DNA of 64,000 nt, from positions 930,001 to 994,000 of the forward strand of contig NC_018656.1 of assembly GCF_000299395.1 (NCBI RefSeq). The letters are read 5' to 3'. This document shows positions 39,041 to 46,877 of this stretch, in pieces. This DNA comes from Candidatus Nitrosopumilus sediminis (GTDB lineage Archaea > Thermoproteota > Nitrososphaeria > Nitrososphaerales > Nitrosopumilaceae). A program made the translations under genes and the position numbers. Numbering within the stretch: position 1 is the stretch's first letter; each line of letters opens with the position of its first letter. The notes under the pieces are model-generated. The model saw nothing but the letters and a program-made list of their open reading frames with translations. It made no database searches and was not told the DNA's origin.

Positions 39041-41240
39041 CTTTTACGCCTCTAGATTTTCTCATGGATGCCAGTTGCTTTTCCTTGTTTGGCCTCAATA
39101 CAAGTACATATGATGATGCAAGCAAATAAACTCCTAACAATATTGTCTGGGCAACTACCGTTTCTAGTGTAGGATAAATTCCAGTCATTGCTGCAAGATT
39201 GATATCTAATCTTGGAATTATTCCTATCATACTAGTGTATGGAACAATATCCAATATCTGAAGTTCACGTATTGCGTTCCCTAAAAATGCAATTGAGAGA
39301 TATGCTCCAACTCCCATCGTTAATCCAAATAATGCACGCAGTGGTAATCGCTTTCCAAGTTTTCTCATTACAAAGTATAATCCAAAAAGTGATAAGATAC
39401 CTAGAACAAAACCTAGACCAACATAAAATTCCATATATTTTGCAAATCCAGACATTGCTTGATAAAATAAAACAGTTTCAAATCCTTCTCTATACACAGT
39501 AAAAAATGACAACATTACAAAAACCATAACGCTGCCAGTTGTCGTAGCCTGCCAAACCTTGGCTTTTACAAACTCCATCCATTTTTTATGTTCAATTTTA
39601 TTTAGTACCCAAAAACTCACGTAAAATAAAACAGCAGTTGCAGACAATGCGGCTATTGCTTCTATTAATTCTCGATTAGCTCCTGAAATTTCAATTATAT
39701 ATGATGCAATTATCCAAGTTATTGCAGTTGCTGCAAAAGCTGCAATCACACCATAGTAAATGTATTTTTTTAATTGATTGTGTCTTGATGCCTCAAGATA
39801 AGTCATGATTGCCCCAAGAATTAATACAGATTCTAATCCTTCTCTGAAAATAATTGCAAATGATGAAGTAAAAGCAATTGAAGGTGCCAAAGAACCCGTC
39901 CCACTAACCAATCTTTCAGATTCATCTAGATTTCTATTTATTGCAATTACAACCTCTCTGACTTTTCCCAAGTCTTCTTTTTTATCAATAAGATTTCGAA
40001 GTTCTGCAAATTGATATTCTACCTCCAAAGTAAAATCGGGGGCTATTGTTCTCAGAGGAATTTCTACAAACTCATAACTATCAAGATATGCTGTTCTTGC
40101 AGTAGCATATGCTGACTGAAAATCACCATTTTCATAAAAAATCACCACATCATCTAAAGAATCACGAATGAAATCAACTTCATTTCGAACAATAGATTTT
40201 GCTTCATCGGTGGAATCCCCCATCTTTTTGAGACCATCATCATTTGTTATCTCATTTTTAGTTAGGAGCAAGGGATTTGATGATAAATGCTCAGACACTA
40301 ACGATTCAGATTTGTTAAGATCTGGAATGATTTTTTCTTCTAAAAATTGCTTTATTTCATCAGGAGATTTGTTGTTTTTTATCATATCTCGTAAATTTTC
40401 ACGCATATCTATTTCAAGAGTATAAAGTAATTCTTTGTCTACCTTTTCAATTGCAGGTTCTAGATATTCAAAATTATCAAGATACGCAACTATTGCTTTT
40501 TCTTCAGCCACAACATAATTTCCTGCATCAATAGATTCAACAAGTTCATCATATAGAACATAGATGTTTTGATACAATTCGGATTGATCAAATGCAACTG
40601 TTTCAGTTCCAAGTACATCTTTTTGTATAACAGTAATCAAATTACCAACTTTGACAAAGTCCTCTCTTTTCTCAGTAAGACTGTTAAGTTCATTGAAAAA
40701 AGATTTAATTTCAAGATCAAGCCTATCATCAAAATTAGTTTCAGATAACATAGTTTCAGCTTTTTGAATTAATTTTAGTGAATATTGGTACGAGATTTCA
40801 TCGTTGTTTTGAATTCCAGTCTGATATTTCTCATCAGCAATAGATAATAAATTAACAATCACATAATCGGGCAAAGATTGATCATAAGGAACTTCTAGAA
40901 GCAAATTTTGGATTTTGTCGATCTCAAATAAAACATCGGTATCAGTATCAATTTTTGAATTTAGATCAAGTAATGAAATATGAATTTCGTCTACATGTTC
41001 ATACCCAGTGGTCCTTAGAATTTGGACATATTTACCAAAGATTTCTGAAGATAATGTAGAGTATTTTTTTGCGTCATCTAAATTATTAGATTTCAAACTG
41101 TCTCGAATTTGTTCTAGACCCAAAAAAGTGGAGTCTACAGCAGTTCTGATTGATGCAGAATCTTGTTCAGCGTATAAATCATCAATACAAGTTATACATG
41201 CAACAAAAACCAAAAAAACTATAATTATTCTAATTTTCAT
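39030..41240 (-). CDS. FTR1-family iron permease with large extracytoplasmic domain
   Basis: The start at ATG 41240 gives a proper signal peptide (M-K-I-R-I-I-I-V-F-L-V-F) and lies about 30 bases below a TATA element (+ strand 41267-41279); the ATG at 41330 does not fit. The first about 440 residues are a helical ectodomain with A-Y-L-D-N-F-E-Y-L-E-P and A-Y-L-D-S-Y-E-F-V-E. The seven-helix FTR1 domain has both R-E-G-L-E and R-E-G-F-E iron motifs. Likely Fe(III) uptake across the cytoplasmic membrane. Ectodomain modules recur in the PEFG proteins at 35082 and 43035. Confidence 0.92.
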   Translation of the reverse strand: MKIRIIIVFLVFVACITCIDDLYAEQDSASIRTAVDSTFLGLEQIRDSLKSNNLDDAKKYSTLSSEIFGKYVQILRTTGYEHVDEIHISLLDLNSKIDTDTDVLFEIDKIQNLLLEVPYDQSLPDYVIVNLLSIADEKYQTGIQNNDEISYQYSLKLIQKAETMLSETNFDDRLDLEIKSFFNELNSLTEKREDFVKVGNLITVIQKDVLGTETVAFDQSELYQNIYVLYDELVESIDAGNYVVAEEKAIVAYLDNFEYLEPAIEKVDKELLYTLEIDMRENLRDMIKNNKSPDEIKQFLEEKIIPDLNKSESLVSEHLSSNPLLLTKNEITNDDGLKKMGDSTDEAKSIVRNEVDFIRDSLDDVVIFYENGDFQSAYATARTAYLDSYEFVEIPLRTIAPDFTLEVEYQFAELRNLIDKKEDLGKVREVVIAINRNLDESERLVSGTGSLAPSIAFTSSFAIIFREGLESVLILGAIMTYLEASRHNQLKKYIYYGVIAAFAATAITWIIASYIIEISGANRELIEAIAALSATAVLFYVSFWVLNKIEHKKWMEFVKAKVWQATTTGSVMVFVMLSFFTVYREGFETVLFYQAMSGFAKYMEFYVGLGFVLGILSLFGLYFVMRKLGKRLPLRALFGLTMGVGAYLSIAFLGNAIRELQILDIVPYTSMIGIIPRLDINLAAMTGIYPTLETVVAQTILLGVYLLASSYVLVLRPNKEKQLASMRKSRGVKDVQ

Positions 41241-41412
41241 AAAGAACAAATCGAAAATGTCATAGAAGATATTTAAATTTCTGATTGATTCTACAGTCAT
41301 AGAATGAAATTGCTCTAAAATTTCTAGCACTTACATTGGTTCTAAAAGATGATTCCATACATTTGAAATAACTGATTTTTTTATTACTTTGTTTACGAGA
41401 AGTTGTTTTGCG

Positions 41413-41754
41413 ATGAAAAAAATGAGTCCAATACATGCAACAAAATTTGACATTAATCATAAGATCTTACATCTATTTTCAGACTTGGAATCAAGACATA
41501 TTTTATTTTCAATTATTAATAAATCAAAAAGTGTTCAAGAAATAACAAAAGAATTGAAAACGCCACTTAGTTCAACATATAAGAAAATTCAATCACTTGA
41601 AGAAAATGCATTAATTTCATCTGAATTAATATTTACAAATAATAGACATAAAGTTAAACTATATCAAAGCAGAATTATAGATGTAAATATCATCATTTCC
41701 AAATTTAAGCCCACAATCACATTTAAAAAAAATCTTAAAAATCAAAATGTCTAG
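41413..41754 (+). CDS. Small winged-helix regulator, 113 aa (paralog of 56189)
   Basis: M-K-K-M-S-P start, then F-D-I-N-H-K-I-L-H-L-F-S-D-L-E-S-R, a helix-turn-helix (V-Q-E-I-T-K-E-L-K-T-P-L-S-S-T-Y-K-K) and a wing. It is divergent from the FTR1 gene, so iron regulation is possible. The same architecture and key residues recur at 56189. The upstream ATG at 41389 gives an unlikely N-terminus and is rejected. Confidence 0.75.
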   Translation: MKKMSPIHATKFDINHKILHLFSDLESRHILFSIINKSKSVQEITKELKTPLSSTYKKIQSLEENALISSELIFTNNRHKVKLYQSRIIDVNIIISKFKPTITFKKNLKNQNV

Positions 41755-41861
41755 TTTGATTTCAATTGAAATTTGTTTGTTATGTAGCAATATTTTAACA
41801 ATTTATCAAGCAACACACCATAAAGACAAATACCTAAAGGGAAATAGATTAATTCTTTAAA

Positions 41862-42020
41862 TTGGCATGTAGAGGAATTTGCGAGAGGTATCGCTCTGAG
41901 CGAAGAAGGTATAGTTCCATTACAAAGAGATGCACTTCTTGCGATGCATATCTAGAATTTGATGGAATACAATGTCCGTGCTGCAGAACACAGTTACGTG
42001 TAAAAAGAAAAAGTAAATGA
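41862..42020 (+). CDS. Zinc-ribbon miniprotein, 52 aa (paralog of 1832)
   Basis: A TTG-started frame coding A-C-R-G-I-C-E-R-Y, K-R-C-T-S-C, C-P-C-C-R-T-Q-L-R and a basic K/R/S tail. The Cys layout and flanks match the TFB-coupled protein at 1832. No ATG exists in frame, so the TTG start is inferred from that alignment. It lies 8 bases before the MFS remnant. Confidence 0.65.
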   Translation: MACRGICERYRSERRRYSSITKRCTSCDAYLEFDGIQCPCCRTQLRVKRKSK

Positions 42021-42027
42021 TTATCAG

Positions 42028-42249
42028 ATGACTATAACGTCTCAAAGAACAATGGTCTCCAGATATGTGCCTGAAGATATCAAAGGTGCTGTATTTGGAG
42101 TATACTATCTCTATGTAGGCACAACATTTCTTGTAACAAATCGGGCCCTTAGATTTTTGTGGGATTCATTTGATTCACAAGTAGCATTTGGGCATAGTAT
42201 ATTCACAACTGTAGTTGTGTTAATTTTACTAATCCCTATTTTTAGTTAA
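42028..42249 (+). pseudogene. C-terminal remnant of an MFS transporter
   Basis: 73 codons resembling the last two helices of a major facilitator protein: R-Y-V-P-E-D-I-K-G-A-V-F-G-V-Y-Y, then F-L-W-D-S-F-D-S-Q-V-A-F and a final hydrophobic helix. The ten preceding helices are absent; the zinc-ribbon gene sits there instead. A gene decayed by deletion is the simplest reading. Confidence 0.6.
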
Positions 42250-42655
42250 AATCAGAAAAGGAATCAAAATGGTGGAACCAGATATTTACATAGAAAGTAT
42301 TGTCATAGTTTTCTAATTGATTTTTAAGTTTTAAAAAAATAACCATTGAAACAACTGACTGTTGACCAAAAAGTGCCAATAGAAATACTTCCATGGTCGG
42401 GTAAGTATGAAGACTATTGCATGTCAGTTGTTCCAATGAGTCAGCCTTGAATGACTTGTGTGGAATGATAGATCAAATACAAGACCAAAGTAATTTTGGT
42501 TCTTTAATTATTATAGATGTCTGAAATTTTACAACACTATTTCAAAATCATAAATCAGGTTTAAGAGATTTTTCTACTTTCTATTGTACTATGTAATTAT
42601 AATAAGAACATATATTCATCATTATGTTTAATATCAAAAAAATATAATTAAAAAT
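42250..42655. other. Intergenic region, no supported gene
   Basis: About 400 A/T-rich bases. An 11-base inverted repeat (AACAACTGAC near 42347 and GTCAGTTGTT near 42424) brackets a 34-codon TTG-started ORF that I do not accept. The right side is the probable promoter of the gene at 42656. Confidence 0.35.
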
Positions 42656-42955
42656 ATGAAACAAGAAACAAAGAATTGGGTATTAGTAAGTAGCATACAA
42701 AAAGAAACCAAACCTATTGATCTTGAGATGATTTCTCCACAGATATCCATTCTAGTAGATGAATGGCAATCACAAGGAAGAATAATGTGGTCAGGCACAT
42801 TTGATAATCAGGTTTCATCCATGGCAGTTTTTGAAGCAACAGAACAAGAAGCAAAAGAGTTTTTTAAAAAATATGAAAAGATTTGTTCTGGAATACTGAC
42901 TTATGAAATGTATCAATGGGATGCAATGCCAATTTTATCAGTTTTATCAAATTGA
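42656..42955 (+). CDS. YCII/dimeric ferredoxin-like small protein, 99 aa
   Basis: A strand-helix-strand pattern (N-W-V-L-V-S-S-I; helix S-I-L-V-D-E-W-Q-S-Q-G-R; M-W-S-G-T-F; helix; C-S-G-I-L-T-Y-E-M-Y-Q-W-D) consistent with the alpha-beta barrel dimer superfamily that includes YCII proteins. Catalytic role not assigned. Confidence 0.55.
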   Translation: MKQETKNWVLVSSIQKETKPIDLEMISPQISILVDEWQSQGRIMWSGTFDNQVSSMAVFEATEQEAKEFFKKYEKICSGILTYEMYQWDAMPILSVLSN

Positions 42956-42974
42956 TTGGTGAGATTTCTAATTT

Positions 42975-43124
42975 TTTTAATTATATACTAAAAATATCAC
43001 GTAGAATATTTAATAAAAAATAGAAAAAAAGAGTCTAAACTCTTATACTGATTTTGGATTTTGCAGTAATTGCAACTATACTTAGTATTGCAATAGACAA
43101 TACCATCATCGCAACTGTACCAAA
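42975..43124. repeat. 150-bp PEFG-CTERM/terminator cassette, copy 2 (partner 35022-35171)
   Basis: See 35022. It contains the second identical hairpin terminator. The PEFG tail of the protein at 43035 is nearly identical in DNA and protein to that of 35082, while the remaining coding sequences differ. Confidence 0.9.
43024..43044 (-). terminator. Hairpin-plus-T-run terminator of the pilus operon
   Basis: Identical to the terminator at 35071-35091: a 6-bp hairpin with the stop codon in its loop, followed by a T run. It would end the operon running from 48611 to 43035. Confidence 0.65.
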
Positions 43125-43517
43125 TTCAGGCACGATTGCGGCAATATTTTGTAGATTTCCTTTAATCTCATCTATTTTTTCAGATACATCTGGTGCAGGT
43201 GCTTCATCTTTTATCATTCCACGTAACTCTTCACGCATAGCCCATTCGACTTCTTCTATGAGTTCTTCATTGTATTGTCCTAGTTCTGATTCAATGTATT
43301 CATAATGTTCAAGATAAGCAGTGGTCGCATACTTCATTGCAAGATCTTTATTTCCATTGGAATATTCTTCATCTGTTTGTTCAAGTAGTTCATTAATTGA
43401 ATCAATATGATTCAGAATAAATTCTACATATTCCTCATCAAATTCTTCTTGAGCATATACATTTGGAGTTGTGATAAGGATTAATGCAAACAAAATTAAA
43501 ATTGGTATGAAATTCAT
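43035..43517 (-). CDS. Small PEFG-CTERM protein with FTR1-ectodomain-like module, 160 aa
   Basis: A signal peptide (I-L-I-L-F-A-L-I-L-I-T-T-P-N-V-Y-A) is followed by one helical module (T-T-A-Y-L-E-H-Y-E-Y-I-E-S-E, then A-M-R-E-E-L-R-G-M-I) and the P-E-F-G sorting tail. The module matches segments of FTR1 (39030) and of 35082. It starts by an ATGA overlap with the 49-aa gene upstream, making it the last gene of the pilus-associated operon. Confidence 0.82.
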   Translation of the reverse strand: MNFIPILILFALILITTPNVYAQEEFDEEYVEFILNHIDSINELLEQTDEEYSNGNKDLAMKYATTAYLEHYEYIESELGQYNEELIEEVEWAMREELRGMIKDEAPAPDVSEKIDEIKGNLQNIAAIVPEFGTVAMMVLSIAILSIVAITAKSKISIRV

Positions 43518-43663
43518 TTCAAACAGTCTCTCTTCAAATCTAATTCATTATTAAGAATTGCCATTTTTGTTTGAATAGATTTTGCTTTACTTAATTGATT
43601 TAAGATTTCAGTATATGTAATATTAAGATTCGACAGGATTGTTCTTAAATTATCTTGTAACAT
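43514..43663 (-). CDS. Small helical protein, 49 aa, in pilus operon
   Basis: ATG 43663 to TGA 43514. One long amphipathic helix (L-S-N-L-N-I-T-Y-T-E-I-L-N-Q-L-S-K-A-K). It overlaps the upstream coiled-coil gene by 19 bases and the downstream PEFG gene by ATGA. The tight packing supports real translation. Function unknown. Confidence 0.6.
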   Translation of the reverse strand: MLQDNLRTILSNLNITYTEILNQLSKAKSIQTKMAILNNELDLKRDCLK

Positions 43664-44103
43664 ATTGTTTTTTCTTTTATTTGTTCCAGTTTTTCTGTTT
43701 CATTTGTAATGTTTGTTTCTTGGTAAAGTAAATCTGAATTTATTTCAATTTTTTTGATAATTTGTTCTAGTGTACTAAGTGACGTAATACATCCAGTAAT
43801 GGCATTTTCAAATTCTGGAATCCCACAATCTATTTTAAGATCCGGTGCTTTTATTTTTTGGTTTGAATTTTTGGAATGTTTAAAGCAATCAATTTCTTTT
43901 TTTAGGTATATTTTTTTTTCATCTGTGAGAGGTATATTTTCTGCAATGTCTATTTTAAGATCTTGTAGTTGGTCTTTTTTTTCTGGATTTTCTCTTTCAA
44001 TTCTATCAATTATTTGAAGTAAAATTTTGGTCTTGTTCTGTTTTTTCTCTTTTTTTGAAAAAAAATCCACTCTCTTTAATGATTTCAACCCCAGATCAAT
44101 CAT
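43645..44103 (-). CDS. Coiled-coil protein, 152 aa, in pilus operon
   Basis: Lys/Glu-rich helices (K-K-E-K-K-Q-N-K-T-K-I-L-L-Q-I-I) throughout, no signal peptide. A C-G-I-P-E-F-E segment and a second Cys occur near the middle. Starts by an ATGA overlap with the 22-aa ORF. Possibly a cytoplasmic assembly or cytoskeletal factor of the pilus system (context only). Confidence 0.65.
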   Translation of the reverse strand: MIDLGLKSLKRVDFFSKKEKKQNKTKILLQIIDRIERENPEKKDQLQDLKIDIAENIPLTDEKKIYLKKEIDCFKHSKNSNQKIKAPDLKIDCGIPEFENAITGCITSLSTLEQIIKKIEINSDLLYQETNITNETEKLEQIKEKTICYKII

Positions 44104-44168
44104 TCTTTTAACAACTCCAGCAGTGTATCTTCTTCAGAGTCTTCTTTCTTATCTTCGGGTTTGGTCAT
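44100..44168 (-). CDS. 22-aa acidic miniprotein with ATGA overlaps on both sides
   Basis: M-T-K-P-E-D-K-K-E-D-S-E-E-D then a Leu-rich end (T-L-L-E-L-L-K-E). Its ATG overlaps the TGA of the Ig-like gene and its TGA overlaps the ATG of the coiled-coil gene. It may act as a peptide or only as a translational bridge. Confidence 0.5.
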   Translation of the reverse strand: MTKPEDKKEDSEEDTLLELLKE

Positions 44169-46432
44169 TTTTTCTTTACTATCATAAAGGCCACACCACC
44201 TCCACCAGAGCCTGCAATCAACAACAACAATGAATAATCATCTTGATAAATTGGGCGGGTTTCAATATCATCATCAGCCTCAAATGTAACTGTTGAGTCT
44301 TTGTAAGGGAGATTTTCCCAACCTGCCAATTTCTTTTTGAATAATACAAAGTCATCTTTTGTTGCCGCTGCACTAATTGTTACTTCCTCATCTTCTTCGT
44401 ATTTTCCAGAACCCTCTCCATCATGAACTGTTATGTCATATGTGATAGTAGTTGGTTTTTGTTCCCCATCTCCAATAATTCGAGGGTTTACTGGAGCCCC
44501 TTTTACCGTAATGGTAGATTTTATAGGAATAGAGTTTTTGTCATAGAAAATAATATCATGAGTTCCTGTTTGATTAAAGTAAAACAAGCCATCAATAGTT
44601 CCCATATCAGTAACAGAAGAAACCTTTAGAGTGGATTTTCTAATGGGGTTTGAGTTAAGATCATCAATGTGATTCACTATTGGAAATACTTCTCCAGGAT
44701 ACACAGAATTCGGATGAAGTGAAACTAGTATCTTCCTGTCAGGATTGTAAATCTCCAAAGTATCTTGGGTTGTAAATGCATTTGATGAAACGTGTATTTT
44801 AGGTTCATCTTCTAGTGATTCTGAGATTTTCCCATGGACAGTGATTACCGATTCACTTTCACTCATCACTTCAAAATCAAATGATGGACGAGATGTAATG
44901 CTGATAAGATTTCCATCTTCTTTGGCATCAGTTATAATTTTTTCTTGTGAGGAGCTAATCAAAAACAAGTCCTGTTCTATGTTAAATATTATTGGAAGAG
45001 TAACAATACTTAGCTCAGGATCTTTTACATATTTTCCAGACGTTTCTATGTTAATTTCTTCGCTTTCAGCTTCATTTCTTTCAGCAAAAACTACTGCATC
45101 ACCAAAATCAACAACTCTTGCCTTTATGATTTCATAATTTTCTTCAGTCTTTATGATTCCAGAACTTTTTTCTAGTTGTAATTTATTGTCAGAAAATAGT
45201 GTGAATTTTTCATCATCATCTTCGATTACTGGACCATTATCAGAAAAACTCGATACAATAATCTCTAGATCTTTGTAGGCAGGATCTGGAAATGCGTAAA
45301 TTTTGGTCTCAGTTGTTAAATCATTTGTTGATTTTTCAGTACTTGTTGAAAAAATATTAGAAGATTTTATCGTCTCTTCATCTTCACTTGGAGATATACT
45401 TTCAGCCAGACCACTAATGTTGATATCTCCTGCAGAATCAAAGCTGGTATATGCTGTCAGTTTTCCATAATGCGATCCTCCTTTTATTGTGAATGTTTTT
45501 TGTGAATCATGTGAAAGTTGAACTTCTGTTCTTGTGATGATTTTTTGAGCATCTGTATTTGTTGTGCCTCTCTCAGCAGTGTTAGGCGTTAAAACAATTG
45601 CACCTCTCATTGCAGAGTCAAAAGAAAGGTTAGAACTCTTATCGATAGATATTGTAACTTTAACATCATGTGAAGGGATGTATGGTTTGCCATCTCGTTC
45701 CAACCAAAAATAAATCTCACCTGTAGAATCAGTAGGGATTGGATCAGGGCCAACTCCCATCATCAGTTCTATTTCATCTAAATCTTCAAGACTAATTGTT
45801 TCTTCATCTGGGAGTAAATTCTGTGCAGATGCTGAAATTGAGCCTTCACCCTGAGCCTTAAACTGAAATTTCACATAATGCTTTCCAGGTGTTATTGTGA
45901 TAGATTTTGTTACAAGTTCTATCTCCCCATTACTAGTCAAATCAACTAGAACATCTTGCTTTGCAGTTACGGGATTTTCAAAATTATTTAGTAAGAAGAC
46001 ATATCCCGTATGGATATTTTCATCAGCTAAAACATTGACTAGATCCGAGGGTAAAATGAGATCAATTTCTGCAGGCGTATCTGCAGATTCTACAACAGTT
46101 ACACTTTTTTCCAATAAAACGTCTTGAGATATTGCAAAAACTTTTGCATTGCCAGAACCGATTGTCTCAATTTGAATCAATCCATGATGTTTCCCTTTTG
46201 GCACCGTAATTGATTCTGTGATGATTTTTAGAACTTCTTCATTATCTGTAATAATATCAAACGTAACATCTTCGTTTGTTTTAGTATCTATGATGATTGT
46301 TCCTTGATATTTTTCCTTAAGCAATATCTCATCAGGAACCCATAACGTTGCTTGTAGTTCACCATTTACTGAGTTTGTAAATCCTACAATCACTAATGCC
46401 ACAAATAATGAAAGGATTATTTTTTTCAACAT
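44165..46432 (-). CDS. Large Ig-like repeat surface protein with C-terminal anchor
   Basis: 755 aa. A signal peptide (residues 1-25) precedes about six beta-sandwich domains, several sharing the pattern G-K-H-x-G/V, then K-F/V. The end is a hydrophobic helix after a Gly-rich turn (L-L-L-L-I-A-G-S-G-G-G-G) with a basic cytosolic stop (K-K-K). The protein is stalk-like and could be the tip, adhesin or periplasmic scaffold of the pilus encoded around it. It overlaps the pilin upstream by 7 bases. Confidence 0.82.
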   Translation of the reverse strand: MLKKIILSLFVALVIVGFTNSVNGELQATLWVPDEILLKEKYQGTIIIDTKTNEDVTFDIITDNEEVLKIITESITVPKGKHHGLIQIETIGSGNAKVFAISQDVLLEKSVTVVESADTPAEIDLILPSDLVNVLADENIHTGYVFLLNNFENPVTAKQDVLVDLTSNGEIELVTKSITITPGKHYVKFQFKAQGEGSISASAQNLLPDEETISLEDLDEIELMMGVGPDPIPTDSTGEIYFWLERDGKPYIPSHDVKVTISIDKSSNLSFDSAMRGAIVLTPNTAERGTTNTDAQKIITRTEVQLSHDSQKTFTIKGGSHYGKLTAYTSFDSAGDINISGLAESISPSEDEETIKSSNIFSTSTEKSTNDLTTETKIYAFPDPAYKDLEIIVSSFSDNGPVIEDDDEKFTLFSDNKLQLEKSSGIIKTEENYEIIKARVVDFGDAVVFAERNEAESEEINIETSGKYVKDPELSIVTLPIIFNIEQDLFLISSSQEKIITDAKEDGNLISITSRPSFDFEVMSESESVITVHGKISESLEDEPKIHVSSNAFTTQDTLEIYNPDRKILVSLHPNSVYPGEVFPIVNHIDDLNSNPIRKSTLKVSSVTDMGTIDGLFYFNQTGTHDIIFYDKNSIPIKSTITVKGAPVNPRIIGDGEQKPTTITYDITVHDGEGSGKYEEDEEVTISAAATKDDFVLFKKKLAGWENLPYKDSTVTFEADDDIETRPIYQDDYSLLLLIAGSGGGGVAFMIVKKK

Positions 46433-46875
46433 ATTCTATAACTCACATCCGCAGGTACAATGCATTTTTTCCCAAGATCAGTCACAATCATAATGATATC
46501 TGATGCTGGTTGTGTAGTAGCTGAATTTACCGTAATTGTTCTTTCATTTCCAGCATTTATTGAAGAATTAATTTCTCCTTTGTCAATTACTACATTATTT
46601 CTATTAATAATATAGGAATGAACAGTTGCAGTGTCACTTCCAATATTATCCAATGTCAAATCATAATGATCATTAGTGAACTCTACAATATTTGTAAAGT
46701 TTAATCTTGCATTATTTTTATCTGAAATTTTTTGATTCGCTTCAAGGGATTGATTTATGAGGTTTGTTTGAGATGAACTAATCTCCAAATATGCTACTGA
46801 TGAAATACCAAAAACCACAATTATCCCAATTAGCGAAATCAGCCCTCCCACTGCACGTCTTTTTTTAAGTTCCAT
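46426..46875 (-). CDS. Type IV pilin-like protein, 149 aa
   Basis: The N-terminus M-E-L-K-K-R-R-A-V-G-G-L-I-S-L-I-G-I is a class III signal peptide: basic, then a Gly cleavage site before a hydrophobic helix. The C-terminal half is beta-rich, with two cysteines (K-K-C and R-I-C) that may pair. It lies 2 bases after the platform-protein gene and overlaps the Ig-like gene. Confidence 0.8.
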   Translation of the reverse strand: MELKKRRAVGGLISLIGIIVVFGISSVAYLEISSSQTNLINQSLEANQKISDKNNARLNFTNIVEFTNDHYDLTLDNIGSDTATVHSYIINRNNVVIDKGEINSSINAGNERTITVNSATTQPASDIIMIVTDLGKKCIVPADVSYRIC

Positions 46876-46877
46876 CT

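Noticed and set aside
41241-41330. Upstream ATG extension of the FTR1 gene
   Set aside because: It would bury the signal peptide 30 residues in, and the TATA element lies inside this stretch.
42346-42450. 34-codon TTG-started ORF
   Set aside because: Short, unrecognised, and framed by an inverted repeat; no sign of selection can be seen.
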